From positions 205,169 to 269,168 of the forward strand of contig NZ_BMEO01000004.1 of assembly GCF_014636635.1 (NCBI RefSeq): a stretch of 64,000 nucleotides of DNA. Reading direction: 5' to 3'. Below the pieces are notes generated by a model. The model did not search any database. It was not told where the DNA came from and saw nothing but the letters and a program-made list of their open reading frames with translations. Positions 51,240 through 60,828 of this stretch are shown here, piece after piece. A program made the position numbers and the translations under genes. This stretch comes from Marinicella pacifica. Lineage in GTDB: Bacteria; Pseudomonadota; Gammaproteobacteria; Xanthomonadales; Marinicellaceae. The number at the start of each line of letters is the position of its first letter. The first letter of the stretch is position 1.

Positions 51240-52607
51240 TTATTGTAAAACGGCTTCAATGTCAGCCGGTTGTACGCGATCACCGGTTTCATGACCGAAT
51301 GAATTACGGATATAAGTAATAACGGCGGCAACATCTTCTGCAGGTAACATACGACCAAAAGGCGCCATGGCGGTTCCGCTAACCCCATGGGTCACCACAT
51401 CAATATTTTTTGCCACATCACCACTGACCACTTCACTGTCAACCAATGAAGGAAAAGCCGGCGGCATGCCGCTGCCGTCAATTTTGTGACAAGCCAGACA
51501 TTGGGTATTATAAACCTCTTCACCACGAGCCATAAGCTTGTCCATTGACCAACCGCCGTCTGATTGTTCATTTTCATTACCGGCGGTCACTTCTTGTGCC
51601 TGGCTTTCTTGCGCCTGTTGATCGGACATTTGTTCGTCAGTTTCATCCGATGTCGTTTCTGTCAGAGACTCGCCCACTTCTGTGGGCAATGTTTCGCCGA
51701 CATCTGCCATATCTGTGTCTGACTCATCGGATTGGGCAGATTCTGTCAGTTCGGTGCCGGAGGATTCATTTTGTGTTGCGGGCTGTTCGGCCACAGCATC
51801 ACCATTTTGTTGCGCCAGCCATTGGGCGTAATCTGATTGGCTTAAGACTTCAACCACAATCGGCATATAACCGTGGTCTTTACCGCACAATTCCGCACAT
51901 TGACCGCGGTAAGTGCCCGGCTCTTTAATGTTGGTCCAGGCCTCATTGATAAAGCCAGGTATAGCGTCGCGCTTCCAACCGAATTCCGGCACCCACCAGG
52001 AGTGAATCACATCATCAGATGTCAGCAGAAAACGGATATTGGTATTGGTCGGAATGACCAAAGGGTTGTCCACATCCAGCAAATAATTATCCACCGTGTT
52101 CACGTCCACACCTGAACCTTTCTGGCGGGCAATGTTACTGTCGGCTGTCAATGTACTCAAAAACCCAAATCCCTCATCTAAATAGTCATAGCGCCACTTC
52201 CATTGATATCCGGTGATTTTAACGGTCATGTCCATGGTCACCGGTTCACCCTGTGCATCCCGCGGACTGTCCATCTGCATCATGCCTTTGGTCGCGGGCA
52301 AGGCAATGGCAATCAAAATCAAAACCGGAATGGCGGTCCAGATAATTTCAACGGTGGTGCTGTGAGAAAATTGAGCCGGTTCCACACCCTTGGATTTTCG
52401 GTGTGCAAAAATGGTGTAGAACATCGCGCCGAAGACGCCGATACCGATCACCACACAAATCCAGAGCACCATCATGTGCATATCATAAACCTGACCACTG
52501 TAGTCAGACACGCCTTTTGGCAAATTGAGCCCATATTCAGCCGATGCCATACCGGACATCAGCAGACCGCCGGCCAATAAGCCTGATTTAGTCTGTTTCT
52601 TCATCAT
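51240..52607 (-). CDS. ctaC: Cytochrome c oxidase subunit II fused to a cytochrome c domain (caa3 type)
   Basis: 455 residues. Signal peptide, then two membrane helices, then the CuA domain with 'HSWWVPEFGWKRDAIPGFINEAW' region and 'GQCAELCGKDHGYMPIVVEV' region (Cys, Cys, His, Met ligands). A very acidic Ser/Thr/Glu/Asp-rich linker covers ~275-360. A class I cytochrome c domain follows, with the heme site 'NTQCLACHKIDGSGMPPAFPSL' region and the axial Met near 'GTAMAPFGRML'. The fused cytochrome lets the oxidase take electrons without a separate cytochrome c. First gene of the minus-strand operon that runs to tcdA. Confidence 0.96.
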   Translation of the reverse strand: MMKKQTKSGLLAGGLLMSGMASAEYGLNLPKGVSDYSGQVYDMHMMVLWICVVIGIGVFGAMFYTIFAHRKSKGVEPAQFSHSTTVEIIWTAIPVLILIAIALPATKGMMQMDSPRDAQGEPVTMDMTVKITGYQWKWRYDYLDEGFGFLSTLTADSNIARQKGSGVDVNTVDNYLLDVDNPLVIPTNTNIRFLLTSDDVIHSWWVPEFGWKRDAIPGFINEAWTNIKEPGTYRGQCAELCGKDHGYMPIVVEVLSQSDYAQWLAQQNGDAVAEQPATQNESSGTELTESAQSDESDTDMADVGETLPTEVGESLTETTSDETDEQMSDQQAQESQAQEVTAGNENEQSDGGWSMDKLMARGEEVYNTQCLACHKIDGSGMPPAFPSLVDSEVVSGDVAKNIDVVTHGVSGTAMAPFGRMLPAEDVAAVITYIRNSFGHETGDRVQPADIEAVLQ

Positions 52608-52969
52608 ACAATTAATACCCTAATATTAATAAAACCCATGTAACAGCAGATGATAGCCTCTTTTAAGAAAGATACAAGTCGGTTCAAAGCCGTTTTAAAC
52701 CATCAAATCTGAACGACTGCGGAAAAATGACACCGCTGTTTTGGTTGCTTAACGCTGGAATTTTAACACCCCTCTCAAAAAATATCCGCATAACAATCTT
52801 ATTTTTCTAAATTTAATGACAAAAAGTCGTCCGCTCAACCCAACGAAGCGGCATTCAATAAGCCCTTAATAATGCCATTGACAGCAATCTATCCACAGCT
52901 TTTGACGGCAATAAAAGTACATGAAGTCTGAGGCGCGTTACTTTATAATTTGCCGCTGTATTTCTTATA
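52608..52969. other. Divergent spacer between the oxidase operon and putA
   Basis: No supported ORF. It must hold both promoters. TATAAT at 52944-52949 is a good -10 for putA, but no convincing -35 is placed before it. No clear operator, repeat or RNA structure was found. Confidence 0.6.
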
Positions 52970-55900
52970 ATGAGCAGACCCATGACTTTTGATACCTCGG
53001 CACTTAGTTCATCCTATTTAGCGGATGAAGACATGATTGTTTCTGATCTTCTCTCATCGGCAGACCCCGGCGTTTCTCAACGTCAAAAAATTAAAAAATT
53101 AGCCACCCATCTGATTCAAGAAGTTCGTGAACAAATGGATGATATGGATGGCATTGATGCCTTTATGCAGGAATACGACTTGTCATCAAAGGAAGGCATT
53201 TTACTGATGTGTTTGGCAGAAGCTTTGCTGCGCATTCCGGACAAATCCACGGCTGATAAATTGATTAAAGACAAAATTTTAGATGCCGACTGGAAATCTC
53301 ATCTCGGTAAAAGTGATAAATTATTTGTCAACGCCTCCACCTGGGGCCTGATGCTGACCGGCCGCATTATCGACATTGATGTGTCCAAAAAAGGCATGTC
53401 CAAAGCCATGAATAAGTTTATCAATAAAACCGGCGAACCGGTGATTCGCACCGGCTTGTTGCGTGCCATGGAAATGATGGGCAAGCAATTTGTTATGGGG
53501 CGCACCATTAAAGAGGCCCTTAAACGCGGCAAAAAGAAAGGCTTTCGTGAATACCGTTTTTCCTACGACATGCTGGGTGAAGCCGCGTTAACTCAGGAAG
53601 ATGCCGACCGTTATTTTAATGCCTATACCGATGCCATTAACGCCATCGCCGAAGCCAATAAAAAGCGCCACATCAATGACGCGTCCAGTGTTTCGATTAA
53701 ATTGTCCGCACTCCATCCCCGTTACGAACTGGCTAACACCGAACGGGTGATGAACGAGCTGGCTCCGCGCGTTCTCAGCCTGGTACAACAAGCCAAAAAC
53801 CTCAATGTGGCCATCACCATTGACGCCGAAGAAGCGGACCGACTGGAGCTGTCACTCAAAGTTTTTGCCCATGTTTACAGTCAACTGAGCAATTATTCGG
53901 GTTTTGGTCTGGTGGTGCAGGCCTACCAGAAACGTGCTTTGGAGGTGTTGAAATTACTGGCGCAGCTGGTCACCGATCACGGTCGTTTGATTCCGTTGCG
54001 TCTGGTAAAAGGCGCTTATTGGGACACCGAAATCAAACTCGCACAGGAACAAGGGCTCAAGGATTATCCGGTATTCACGCGTAAGGCCAACACTGATTTA
54101 TCTTATTTGGCGTGCGCCCGCTTTCTGTTGGCCAACCGGGATAAATTTTATCCGCAATTTGCGACCCACAATGCCAACACCGTGGCGGCGGTTTATACCA
54201 TGGCGGGTGACGAAGGGGGTTATGAATTTCAACGTCTGCATGGCATGGGCCAGGCGCTGCATCAACAAACCATTGCAAAAGACGGTCTTAACCGGCCTTG
54301 TCGTGTGTATGCACCGGTGGGCAGCCACCAGGACTTGTTGCCTTATCTGGTGCGCCGATTGCTTGAAAACGGCGCCAACACCTCCTTTGTCAACCGTTTA
54401 ACCGACCTGAAGTACAGTGTGGACGTTATGACCCAGGATGCGATTGAACGGGTGGCTAAAAATGACAGCCACAAACATCCGCAACTACCCTTGCCAAAAG
54501 ATATTTTTTCAGAACAACGCCTGAATTCAACCGGCGTCAATGTGCATGACAGTGAAACCCTGTCACAACTGCAGGCGGCGATAGAATCACAACACAATAA
54601 GCCATTTACCGCTTGTTCAATCATCAACGGCCGTGAAATAGCAGGCGCTGATTTTATCACTGCGCACTCACCGGCCGATCTGGATCGGGTGGTGGGCCGT
54701 TATTCGCATATTGACGAAAGCGGTTTGTCAGAAGCGGTTGACACCGCTCAAAGTTACTTTCCCACTTGGCGTGATCGTGACGCGAAAGATCGTTGTGAAA
54801 CCGCCATGAAAACCGCTGACTTACTGGAGGACAACCGCGACCGACTGTTGTACTTACTGCGTCATGAAGCGGGGAAAACCCTTGAAGATGCCATCGCGGA
54901 ATTGCGTGAGGCGGTGGATTTTTGTCGTTATTACGCCGAACAGGCCGAACAGTTATGCGCTCAGGGTCTCAAAATGCCCGGACCCACCGGTGAAAGCAAT
55001 TATCTTTACCATCAGGGCAAAGGGGTGTTTGTCTGCATCAGTCCGTGGAATTTTCCGCTGGCCATTTTTACCGGTCAAATTATAGCCGCCCTGGTGACCG
55101 GCAACTGTGTGATTGCCAAACCGGCAGAACAGACCAACCTGATTGCTTATCAAACCATTCAATTGATGCACCGGGCGGGCTTTCCGCCTGAAGCCTTGCA
55201 ACTAACCTTAGGTCCCGGCAAACAGGTTGGTCATTTCCTGTGCGGGCATCCGGCTATTCACGGCGTGGTGTTCACCGGCTCCACCGCCACCGCACAAATG
55301 ATTAACCGCAATCTGGTAAATCGCGACAGCCGGGAAATAGCCACTTTAATTGCCGAAACCGGTGGCCAGAATTGTATGATTGCCGACTCCTCGACGCTTC
55401 CTGAGCAACTGGTGAAAGATGTGATTGATTCAGCTTTTTACAGTTGCGGCCAACGCTGTTCTGCCTTGCGGGTTTTATACGTCCAGTCCGACGTGGCGGA
55501 TAAAGTCATCACCATGTTACAGGGTGCCATGAATCAACTCAAAGTCGGCCATCCGCGTGATTTTGACACCGATGTGGGGCCGTTAATCGATCAGGCCGCT
55601 TTAGATACCTTACAGGCTCACCGCGATAAGATGTCGAAAGCCGGACGCTTGCTTGAAGCCCCCAAATTACCCAACTTAACAGGTTATTATGTCAGCCCAC
55701 AAGCGGTTGAGATCGACTCCATTCAACAACTGAAAGAAGAGATTTTTGGTCCTTTTTTACATATTATTCGTTATCCGGCCAAAGACCTCGACAAAGTTAT
55801 TGATGACATTAACAGCACCGGCTACGGTCTGACTGCCGGAGTCCACTCACGCATTGATGACACCATTGAATATGTGGTTTCCAAAGTTCAGGCCGGTAAT

Positions 55901-56092
55901 TGCTACATCAACCGCACCATGACCGGAGCCGTGGTGGGCGTCCACCCCTTTGGCGGTATGGGGTTTTCCGGCACCGGCCCCAAAGCGGGTGGTCCCGGCT
56001 ATTTACACCGTTTTGTCCATGAAAAAACCATCACCAACAATATTGCAGCCGTTGGCGGCAACGCCGATATACTGGCCCTGAGTGATGATTAA
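52970..56092 (+). CDS. putA: Bifunctional proline dehydrogenase / P5C dehydrogenase
   Basis: 1040 residues. The N-terminal FAD proline dehydrogenase barrel (~residues 80-480) has 'SIKLSALHPRYE', 'RLVKGAYWDTEIKLAQEQG' and 'FATHNANTVAAVY'. The C-terminal aldehyde dehydrogenase part (~560-1030) has 'FVCISPWNFPLAIFTGQI', 'LIAETGGQNCMIADSS' and catalytic Cys about 830 in 'SCGQRCSALRVLY'. It converts proline to glutamate with channelled P5C. At this length it lacks the N-terminal ribbon-helix-helix DNA-binding domain of E. coli PutA, so it is enzyme only and does not repress its own gene. 15 bases upstream of the gspA-like gene. Confidence 0.97.
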   Translation: MSRPMTFDTSALSSSYLADEDMIVSDLLSSADPGVSQRQKIKKLATHLIQEVREQMDDMDGIDAFMQEYDLSSKEGILLMCLAEALLRIPDKSTADKLIKDKILDADWKSHLGKSDKLFVNASTWGLMLTGRIIDIDVSKKGMSKAMNKFINKTGEPVIRTGLLRAMEMMGKQFVMGRTIKEALKRGKKKGFREYRFSYDMLGEAALTQEDADRYFNAYTDAINAIAEANKKRHINDASSVSIKLSALHPRYELANTERVMNELAPRVLSLVQQAKNLNVAITIDAEEADRLELSLKVFAHVYSQLSNYSGFGLVVQAYQKRALEVLKLLAQLVTDHGRLIPLRLVKGAYWDTEIKLAQEQGLKDYPVFTRKANTDLSYLACARFLLANRDKFYPQFATHNANTVAAVYTMAGDEGGYEFQRLHGMGQALHQQTIAKDGLNRPCRVYAPVGSHQDLLPYLVRRLLENGANTSFVNRLTDLKYSVDVMTQDAIERVAKNDSHKHPQLPLPKDIFSEQRLNSTGVNVHDSETLSQLQAAIESQHNKPFTACSIINGREIAGADFITAHSPADLDRVVGRYSHIDESGLSEAVDTAQSYFPTWRDRDAKDRCETAMKTADLLEDNRDRLLYLLRHEAGKTLEDAIAELREAVDFCRYYAEQAEQLCAQGLKMPGPTGESNYLYHQGKGVFVCISPWNFPLAIFTGQIIAALVTGNCVIAKPAEQTNLIAYQTIQLMHRAGFPPEALQLTLGPGKQVGHFLCGHPAIHGVVFTGSTATAQMINRNLVNRDSREIATLIAETGGQNCMIADSSTLPEQLVKDVIDSAFYSCGQRCSALRVLYVQSDVADKVITMLQGAMNQLKVGHPRDFDTDVGPLIDQAALDTLQAHRDKMSKAGRLLEAPKLPNLTGYYVSPQAVEIDSIQQLKEEIFGPFLHIIRYPAKDLDKVIDDINSTGYGLTAGVHSRIDDTIEYVVSKVQAGNCYINRTMTGAVVGVHPFGGMGFSGTGPKAGGPGYLHRFVHEKTITNNIAAVGGNADILALSDD

Positions 56093-56107
56093 AACAACGA
56101 CCTGACG

Positions 56108-57685
56108 ATGTATCTGGATTTTTTCAACTTAAGCAAACCGCCGTTTTCGATCACACCCGATCCGGCGTTTGTTTATTTAAGTGAAAACCACAATGAATCC
56201 CTGGCCCATCTGATTTATGGCGTCACCCGCGGTGGTGGTGCGGGTTTTGTGCAATTAACCGGAGAAGTGGGTACCGGCAAAACCACTCTGTGCCGGTTGT
56301 TTTTACAACAGTTGCCAAATGACACCCACGCGGCCTTAATTCTCAATCCCAACCAATCACCACAGGAACTTTTGCTGGCGATTTTCCGGGAATTTGATTT
56401 GTCCACTTACGGCACCGGCAAACAACTGGATGCGCTGGTCAACCGCCTTAATGAACAATTACTGTCGTGGTGGGAAGATGGCGAAAACGCCTTAGTCATC
56501 ATTGATGAGGCCCAAAATTTACCCCAACCCACACTCGAACAATTGCGGTTACTGACCAACCTTGAAACCGCAGAACATAAACTACTGCAAATCATCCTCA
56601 TCGGTCAGCCTGAATTAAAAGCCACCATGGCACGTAAAGATTTGCGCCAGTTGGCGCAGCGCATCACCACCCGTTTTCACCTGCTGCCCCTGAGCCGCCT
56701 GGAAACTGTCGCCTATATTCGCCACCGCATGAAAGTCAGCGCTGCATCCGATTTAACCACAGACAAAGTAACATCCTCAATCACTCAACCGGAGACTGTG
56801 TTCACGCAAGCGGCCCTGTATGCGGTGTACCGTCACAGCCGGGGCGTTCCCCGTTTAATTAATATCCTATGCGACCGGGCATTACTGGTTGCCTATACCC
56901 GGGAAAGCCAACGAGTCCGCTACCGCCATGTGCACAAAGCCCGGGCAGAATTAAACGACACGCCAACACAGCTCGGACGCAGAATGTTAACGGCGCTGCC
57001 GGTTCTGATGGGCTTGTTCGCTTTATTGGTGTGGTATTTATTTTCGCAAAATCCATCTCCTTCCGATGCGAGAAAAACCAACAATCAGACAATGATTGCC
57101 AAGGATCCGGTTATAGACCCGCCGCCGATTAACGTCAGTTGGCAGCGTTACTTTAAATTATGGGACCTCGAAGCAGGCTTATTCTGGCCACATCCTGATT
57201 GCCCGGATACAGGTTTAACCGGCATGGCCTGTTACCAAAAACAAGGTAATCTTGGCCAAATTGTCAGCCTCAATACGCCGGTTATTTTGCAACTCAAAAA
57301 CCAATCTGCTGTCTTATTAACCGCGTTGTCCGATACCCAAGCGGTCATCAGCGGCCGCCTCGGCGAGCAAACCATTTCTCATCAGGCATTGAACAGACAT
57401 TGGCTGGGACACTATCGGGTTTTGTGGCCCATCGCACCTGAATTAATTGATGGTACAATAAAGCAACAACGCCAATGGGCGCTTTCGGTGGCCCGGCTAT
57501 TGAGCGAACAACCGTCACTGCAAGAGGCGTCCTTAACCGACTGGATTAAAACCTTCCAGCAACAAAACGGCTTACAGGCGGATGGTATTATCGGCAGAGA
57601 AACACAAATGGCCATGGCTTTAAAAGCCTATGACGGGCCACAATTACAGACACTGAGTACAAGGATACTCAAAGATAACGAGTAA
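56108..57685 (+). CDS. gspA: ExeA/GspA-like ATPase with peptidoglycan-binding domain
   Basis: 525 residues. The AAA+ domain starts at the N-terminus ('FFNLSKPPFSITPDPAFVYLS') with Walker A at 52-60 ('GEVGTGKTT') and Walker B 'ALVIIDEAQNLPQPTLEQLR' near 130. A membrane helix lies at ~300-315 ('PVLMGLFALLVWYLF'). The periplasmic end is a peptidoglycan-binding domain ('LTDWIKTFQQQNGLQADGIIG'). Same build as ExeA/GspA, which with GspB helps the type II secretion secretin assemble through peptidoglycan. Followed directly by gspB. Confidence 0.9.
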   Translation: MYLDFFNLSKPPFSITPDPAFVYLSENHNESLAHLIYGVTRGGGAGFVQLTGEVGTGKTTLCRLFLQQLPNDTHAALILNPNQSPQELLLAIFREFDLSTYGTGKQLDALVNRLNEQLLSWWEDGENALVIIDEAQNLPQPTLEQLRLLTNLETAEHKLLQIILIGQPELKATMARKDLRQLAQRITTRFHLLPLSRLETVAYIRHRMKVSAASDLTTDKVTSSITQPETVFTQAALYAVYRHSRGVPRLINILCDRALLVAYTRESQRVRYRHVHKARAELNDTPTQLGRRMLTALPVLMGLFALLVWYLFSQNPSPSDARKTNNQTMIAKDPVIDPPPINVSWQRYFKLWDLEAGLFWPHPDCPDTGLTGMACYQKQGNLGQIVSLNTPVILQLKNQSAVLLTALSDTQAVISGRLGEQTISHQALNRHWLGHYRVLWPIAPELIDGTIKQQRQWALSVARLLSEQPSLQEASLTDWIKTFQQQNGLQADGIIGRETQMAMALKAYDGPQLQTLSTRILKDNE

Positions 57686-57689
57686 TGAC

Positions 57690-58538
57690 ATGTCATCCAT
57701 ACTTGACGCTTTAAAAAAATCAGACGCCAGGCGTCCCAGAAAAAACCACGGTCAGAAAATTCGTCTGGACATCAACCAACAGCCGGATAAAAATAACCGC
57801 CGGTATTTTTATACCATCACCCTTCTTTTATTACTGATTTTAGCGGCTGTTTACTTCCAAAAACCTGATTTTATCTGGCTGCAACCGGAATCTGCCGGAC
57901 AGGCTGATCAACAACTTTCGCCTGAAACCGACCATCAAACCGCTGGGGCTGAACAAGCGCCCAAAACGCAGGCGCAGAATGCAGAAAAACCCAAAAAAAT
58001 ACCCAAGCCGGCGCCTGAAAAAGTGCAATCGATGGTGCAGGAAAAATCAACATCAACAAACACTGACGATATGGTTGGCTCAAGCCACCACTCAGATGCC
58101 CAAAAAACCCAGCCAACCATCATCTATCAAGAAGACCAACCCAGCGCTTCACAAAGCGATGACACCGCTGAAAAAAATCTAGCCGAACCCATCCAAACGG
58201 ATCCGGACATCGGCCACATTGATGAACAGCTGGCCGATACCCCGATGAAAAACAAACAGGTTCTCAATGGACCGCTTGCAGATAAAACGCAAAATCAGAC
58301 ACCGGCTTCTGATTTGCCGCAATTATTTCAATTACCCTATGCTGTGCGTAAAGAATTGCCTCAGCTGAACCTGAGTGTCCATGTTTATGACCCCGAAGTG
58401 GACAACAGAATGGCCATCATCAACGGCATACCCATCAGGGTAGGCGACACCCTGGATGATGCCATAAGCGTCCAGGATATCACCCAATCGGGGGTGGTGC
58501 TGCGGGCTCAGGGTCAGGATTTTATTGTTCTCAAGTGA
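57690..58538 (+). CDS. gspB: GspB-like type II secretion assembly protein
   Basis: 282 residues. It starts with the conserved 'MSSILDALKKSDARR' cytoplasmic motif. A membrane helix follows at ~38-55 ('YFYTITLLLLLILAAVYF'), then a long Lys/Gln/Pro-rich disordered periplasmic stretch (~60-210). A C-terminal GspB domain ends the protein ('KELPQLNLSVHVYDPEVDNRMAIINGIPIRVGDTL' region). It is the partner of the upstream GspA/ExeA. Its stop overlaps the rhomboid start (GTGA). Confidence 0.9.
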   Translation: MSSILDALKKSDARRPRKNHGQKIRLDINQQPDKNNRRYFYTITLLLLLILAAVYFQKPDFIWLQPESAGQADQQLSPETDHQTAGAEQAPKTQAQNAEKPKKIPKPAPEKVQSMVQEKSTSTNTDDMVGSSHHSDAQKTQPTIIYQEDQPSASQSDDTAEKNLAEPIQTDPDIGHIDEQLADTPMKNKQVLNGPLADKTQNQTPASDLPQLFQLPYAVRKELPQLNLSVHVYDPEVDNRMAIINGIPIRVGDTLDDAISVQDITQSGVVLRAQGQDFIVLK

Positions 58539-59167
58539 TTAATTTTTCAAGTTTAAAACCCTGCTATGCACCCTATTCCGCTGCTCTTATCAGCATACTA
58601 TTGCTGGTTTTTCTGGTGCTGATGGAGGCCACTGATTTAAAACAGAATTTAATCGATTTTTATGCCATTCATACCAATGAATTCTGGTCCCGTATTGATC
58701 AACATCCGCTGGAATTATTGCGCCTGTTCACCGCCATTTTTTTACATGGCAACTGGCTTCACTGGCTGACCAATGTTTCAGCCTTTGTGCTGCTGGCCTT
58801 TGCCATCGAACGGGTGATCGGGGCCCAAAAGTTTTTACTGATATTTTTTACCGCCGGTATTGCGGGCAATTTATCAGCGGCTCTGGTGATGCAAAATCAG
58901 GACCATATTTTATTGGGCGCCAGTGGTGCGGTGTCAGGTCTGATTGGTTTGTGGCTGGTACTTTTTCCGGATAAAAAAATCAACTTTGTGATTCCCATCG
59001 GTTTGTACTTGGAAAAAACCTCCATGCCGTTGTGGGTCATCATCTTTTTCTGGCTGTGTTTTCAGCTGGTTTTACATTTTCAACCCGATATTCACTACAA
59101 CATTGCCTGGATGAGCCACCTCAGTGGCTTTACGGCTGGTTTTTTACTGGCTTGGTTTGTAAAATAG
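58535..59167 (+). CDS. Rhomboid-family intramembrane serine protease
   Basis: 210 residues, six or seven membrane helices. Rhomboid motifs: 'IFLHGNWLHWLTNVSAF' (HxxxHxxxN), the catalytic Ser in 'ILLGASGAVSGLIGLWL' (GxSG), and the catalytic His in 'IAWMSHLSGFTAGFLLAWF'. The start is GTG 58535, overlapping the gspB stop; a first helix ('ALISILLLVFLVLM') lies within this start. Being coupled to GspB, it may act on type II secreted or surface proteins, like rhombosortases, but no GlyGly-CTERM protein was seen in the window. Confidence 0.88.
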   Translation: MINFSSLKPCYAPYSAALISILLLVFLVLMEATDLKQNLIDFYAIHTNEFWSRIDQHPLELLRLFTAIFLHGNWLHWLTNVSAFVLLAFAIERVIGAQKFLLIFFTAGIAGNLSAALVMQNQDHILLGASGAVSGLIGLWLVLFPDKKINFVIPIGLYLEKTSMPLWVIIFFWLCFQLVLHFQPDIHYNIAWMSHLSGFTAGFLLAWFVK

Positions 59168-59191
59168 TGTCACCCGTTAACTGAGACAATC

Positions 59192-59518
59192 ATGAGCGCC
59201 AAGGAACCCTTATTCAGAATCAACTTCCACCATCGCGATAAACTGTATGAGCTGTATGCCAAGTATATTAACTCAGAAGAACTGTTTGGTTTTATTTCGG
59301 TCAGCGATCTGGTTTTTGACGTGTCAGCCGGTGTCGTTATTGATCCGGCAGAGGAACAGCTGAAAAATGAATTTAAAGATGTGGAGGTGTTACACATTCC
59401 GCAACATCATGTGGTGCGCATTGAACAGGTTAAACAAAAGAAGACCTGCCGCATCAGACGTTTACACAATAACGAAATGATGAGCAGTCTGACCCATGGC
59501 CGGGGCACACCCCAATGA
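59192..59518 (+). CDS. DUF1820-family protein
   Basis: 108 residues. The DUF1820 pattern is clear: 'FRINFHHRDKLYELYAKYINSEELFGFISVSDLVFD' region, then 'VVIDPAEEQLKNEFKDVEVLHIPQHHVVRIEQV' region. Small soluble protein of unknown function, widespread in gammaproteobacteria. Its stop overlaps the ntrX-like start (ATGA), so the two are co-translated. Confidence 0.9.
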   Translation: MSAKEPLFRINFHHRDKLYELYAKYINSEELFGFISVSDLVFDVSAGVVIDPAEEQLKNEFKDVEVLHIPQHHVVRIEQVKQKKTCRIRRLHNNEMMSSLTHGRGTPQ

Positions 59519-60828
59519 CTCATGCTGATATTCTGATTGTTGATGATGAACCGGATATTCGGGAGTTAATCTCCGATATTTTGTCGGACGAAGATTATCG
59601 GGTCAGAACCGCAGTCGATGGACATGATGCGCTCAACCAAATTCAAGAGCGAACACCGGATCTGATTTTATTGGATATCTGGATGCCGGAACTGGATGGC
59701 ATCAGTCTGCTTAAAAAATGGCACAAAAATGGTGATATGCCTTTCGCAGTGGTGATGATGTCAGGGCATGGCACCATTGAAACTGCGATTGAGGCCACCA
59801 AAATGGGTGCCGCCGATTTTGTCGAAAAACCCATTTCACTGGCCAAATTATTACAAACCATTGAATCCACACTGGCACAACATAAGCAATCTCAAAATAG
59901 TGAAACACAGCAACCCCATTGGCAAATCATCGATCCCATCGGCAGCTCCAAAGTGGCTGCTGAATTACGCGAAACCCTTAAAAAATTAGCCAAAACAAAC
60001 CACAATGTTCTATTGTACGGAGATGCCGGTACCGGCAAAACCACCACGGCCATGCTGATTCACCATCACCGCCATCACAACAAACAAGTGACTTTACTGG
60101 ACAGTTTAAGCCTGGATGAGGACAACATTGATGCAGCGCTGAGCGATCACTCGCCGCAACCCGGCAGCAGTTGTGTCATCGCCAACGTGGATTGTCTGAC
60201 AGGACCATCGCAACAAAAATTACTCAGTCAACTGAAACAATGGCAAAAACCTCATCAAGTGAAACAAACCCAGGTTCTGGTCACCAGTCAACAGGATTTG
60301 TCGTCACTCATAGAGCAGGATGATTTCAGTCGCGATTTATACGATTATCTGGCAGAATTTGTGATTTATCTGCCGCCCCTGCAACAACGTACTGAAGATG
60401 TGCCGGAACTGCTGAATTTTTATGTCAATCATTTGCCTGACATTGAACAGACCCCTTACCGTAAATTGTCCGTGGGCGCCCAAAATTACCTGCGCCACTA
60501 TGCTTGGCCGGGTAATTTACGGGAACTAAAGAACCTGGTTCGACAATTGCAACTGGCCGGTGGCGACACTGAAATTCAGCAAACGGAAGTCGAGGCTTTT
60601 ATTGAACAAAACCAACAATCCATGACCCACACTTCCCAGCAGACCCGTTATGATTTAGAACTGCGTGAAGCGCGCGAGGAATTTGAACGGGATTATCTGC
60701 TGTATCATTTACATAAAGTAGATGGCAAAGTCGGCGACCTGGCGAAAATATCCGGCATGGAACGCACCAATTTGTACCGCAAATTAAGGACCTTAAACAT
60801 CAACCCAAAAAGCATCGGTTCACCATGA
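59515..60828 (+). CDS. ntrX: NtrX-like response regulator with degenerate sigma-54-activator domain
   Basis: 437 residues. Receiver domain ~1-120 with phospho-acceptor Asp54 in 'LILLDIWMPELDG', followed by 'MMSGHGTIETAIEATKMGAADFVEKP' region. An AAA+ domain spans ~145-365 with Walker A 'YGDAGTGKTTTAMLI', but the GAFTGA loop that contacts sigma-54 is missing and the region is shortened. A Fis-type helix-turn-helix ends the protein ('VGDLAKISGMERTNLYRKL'). The gene order with trkA-trkH is the same as in other gammaproteobacteria, where NtrY lies upstream; no NtrY sensor kinase gene is seen next to it here. It probably works as a conventional DNA-binding regulator. Confidence 0.85.
   Translation: MTHADILIVDDEPDIRELISDILSDEDYRVRTAVDGHDALNQIQERTPDLILLDIWMPELDGISLLKKWHKNGDMPFAVVMMSGHGTIETAIEATKMGAADFVEKPISLAKLLQTIESTLAQHKQSQNSETQQPHWQIIDPIGSSKVAAELRETLKKLAKTNHNVLLYGDAGTGKTTTAMLIHHHRHHNKQVTLLDSLSLDEDNIDAALSDHSPQPGSSCVIANVDCLTGPSQQKLLSQLKQWQKPHQVKQTQVLVTSQQDLSSLIEQDDFSRDLYDYLAEFVIYLPPLQQRTEDVPELLNFYVNHLPDIEQTPYRKLSVGAQNYLRHYAWPGNLRELKNLVRQLQLAGGDTEIQQTEVEAFIEQNQQSMTHTSQQTRYDLELREAREEFERDYLLYHLHKVDGKVGDLAKISGMERTNLYRKLRTLNINPKSIGSP

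Noticed and set aside
59515..60828. Canonical sigma-54 activator
   Set aside because: The GAFTGA motif needed for sigma-54 contact is absent, so it is annotated as an NtrX-like regulator with a degenerate domain.
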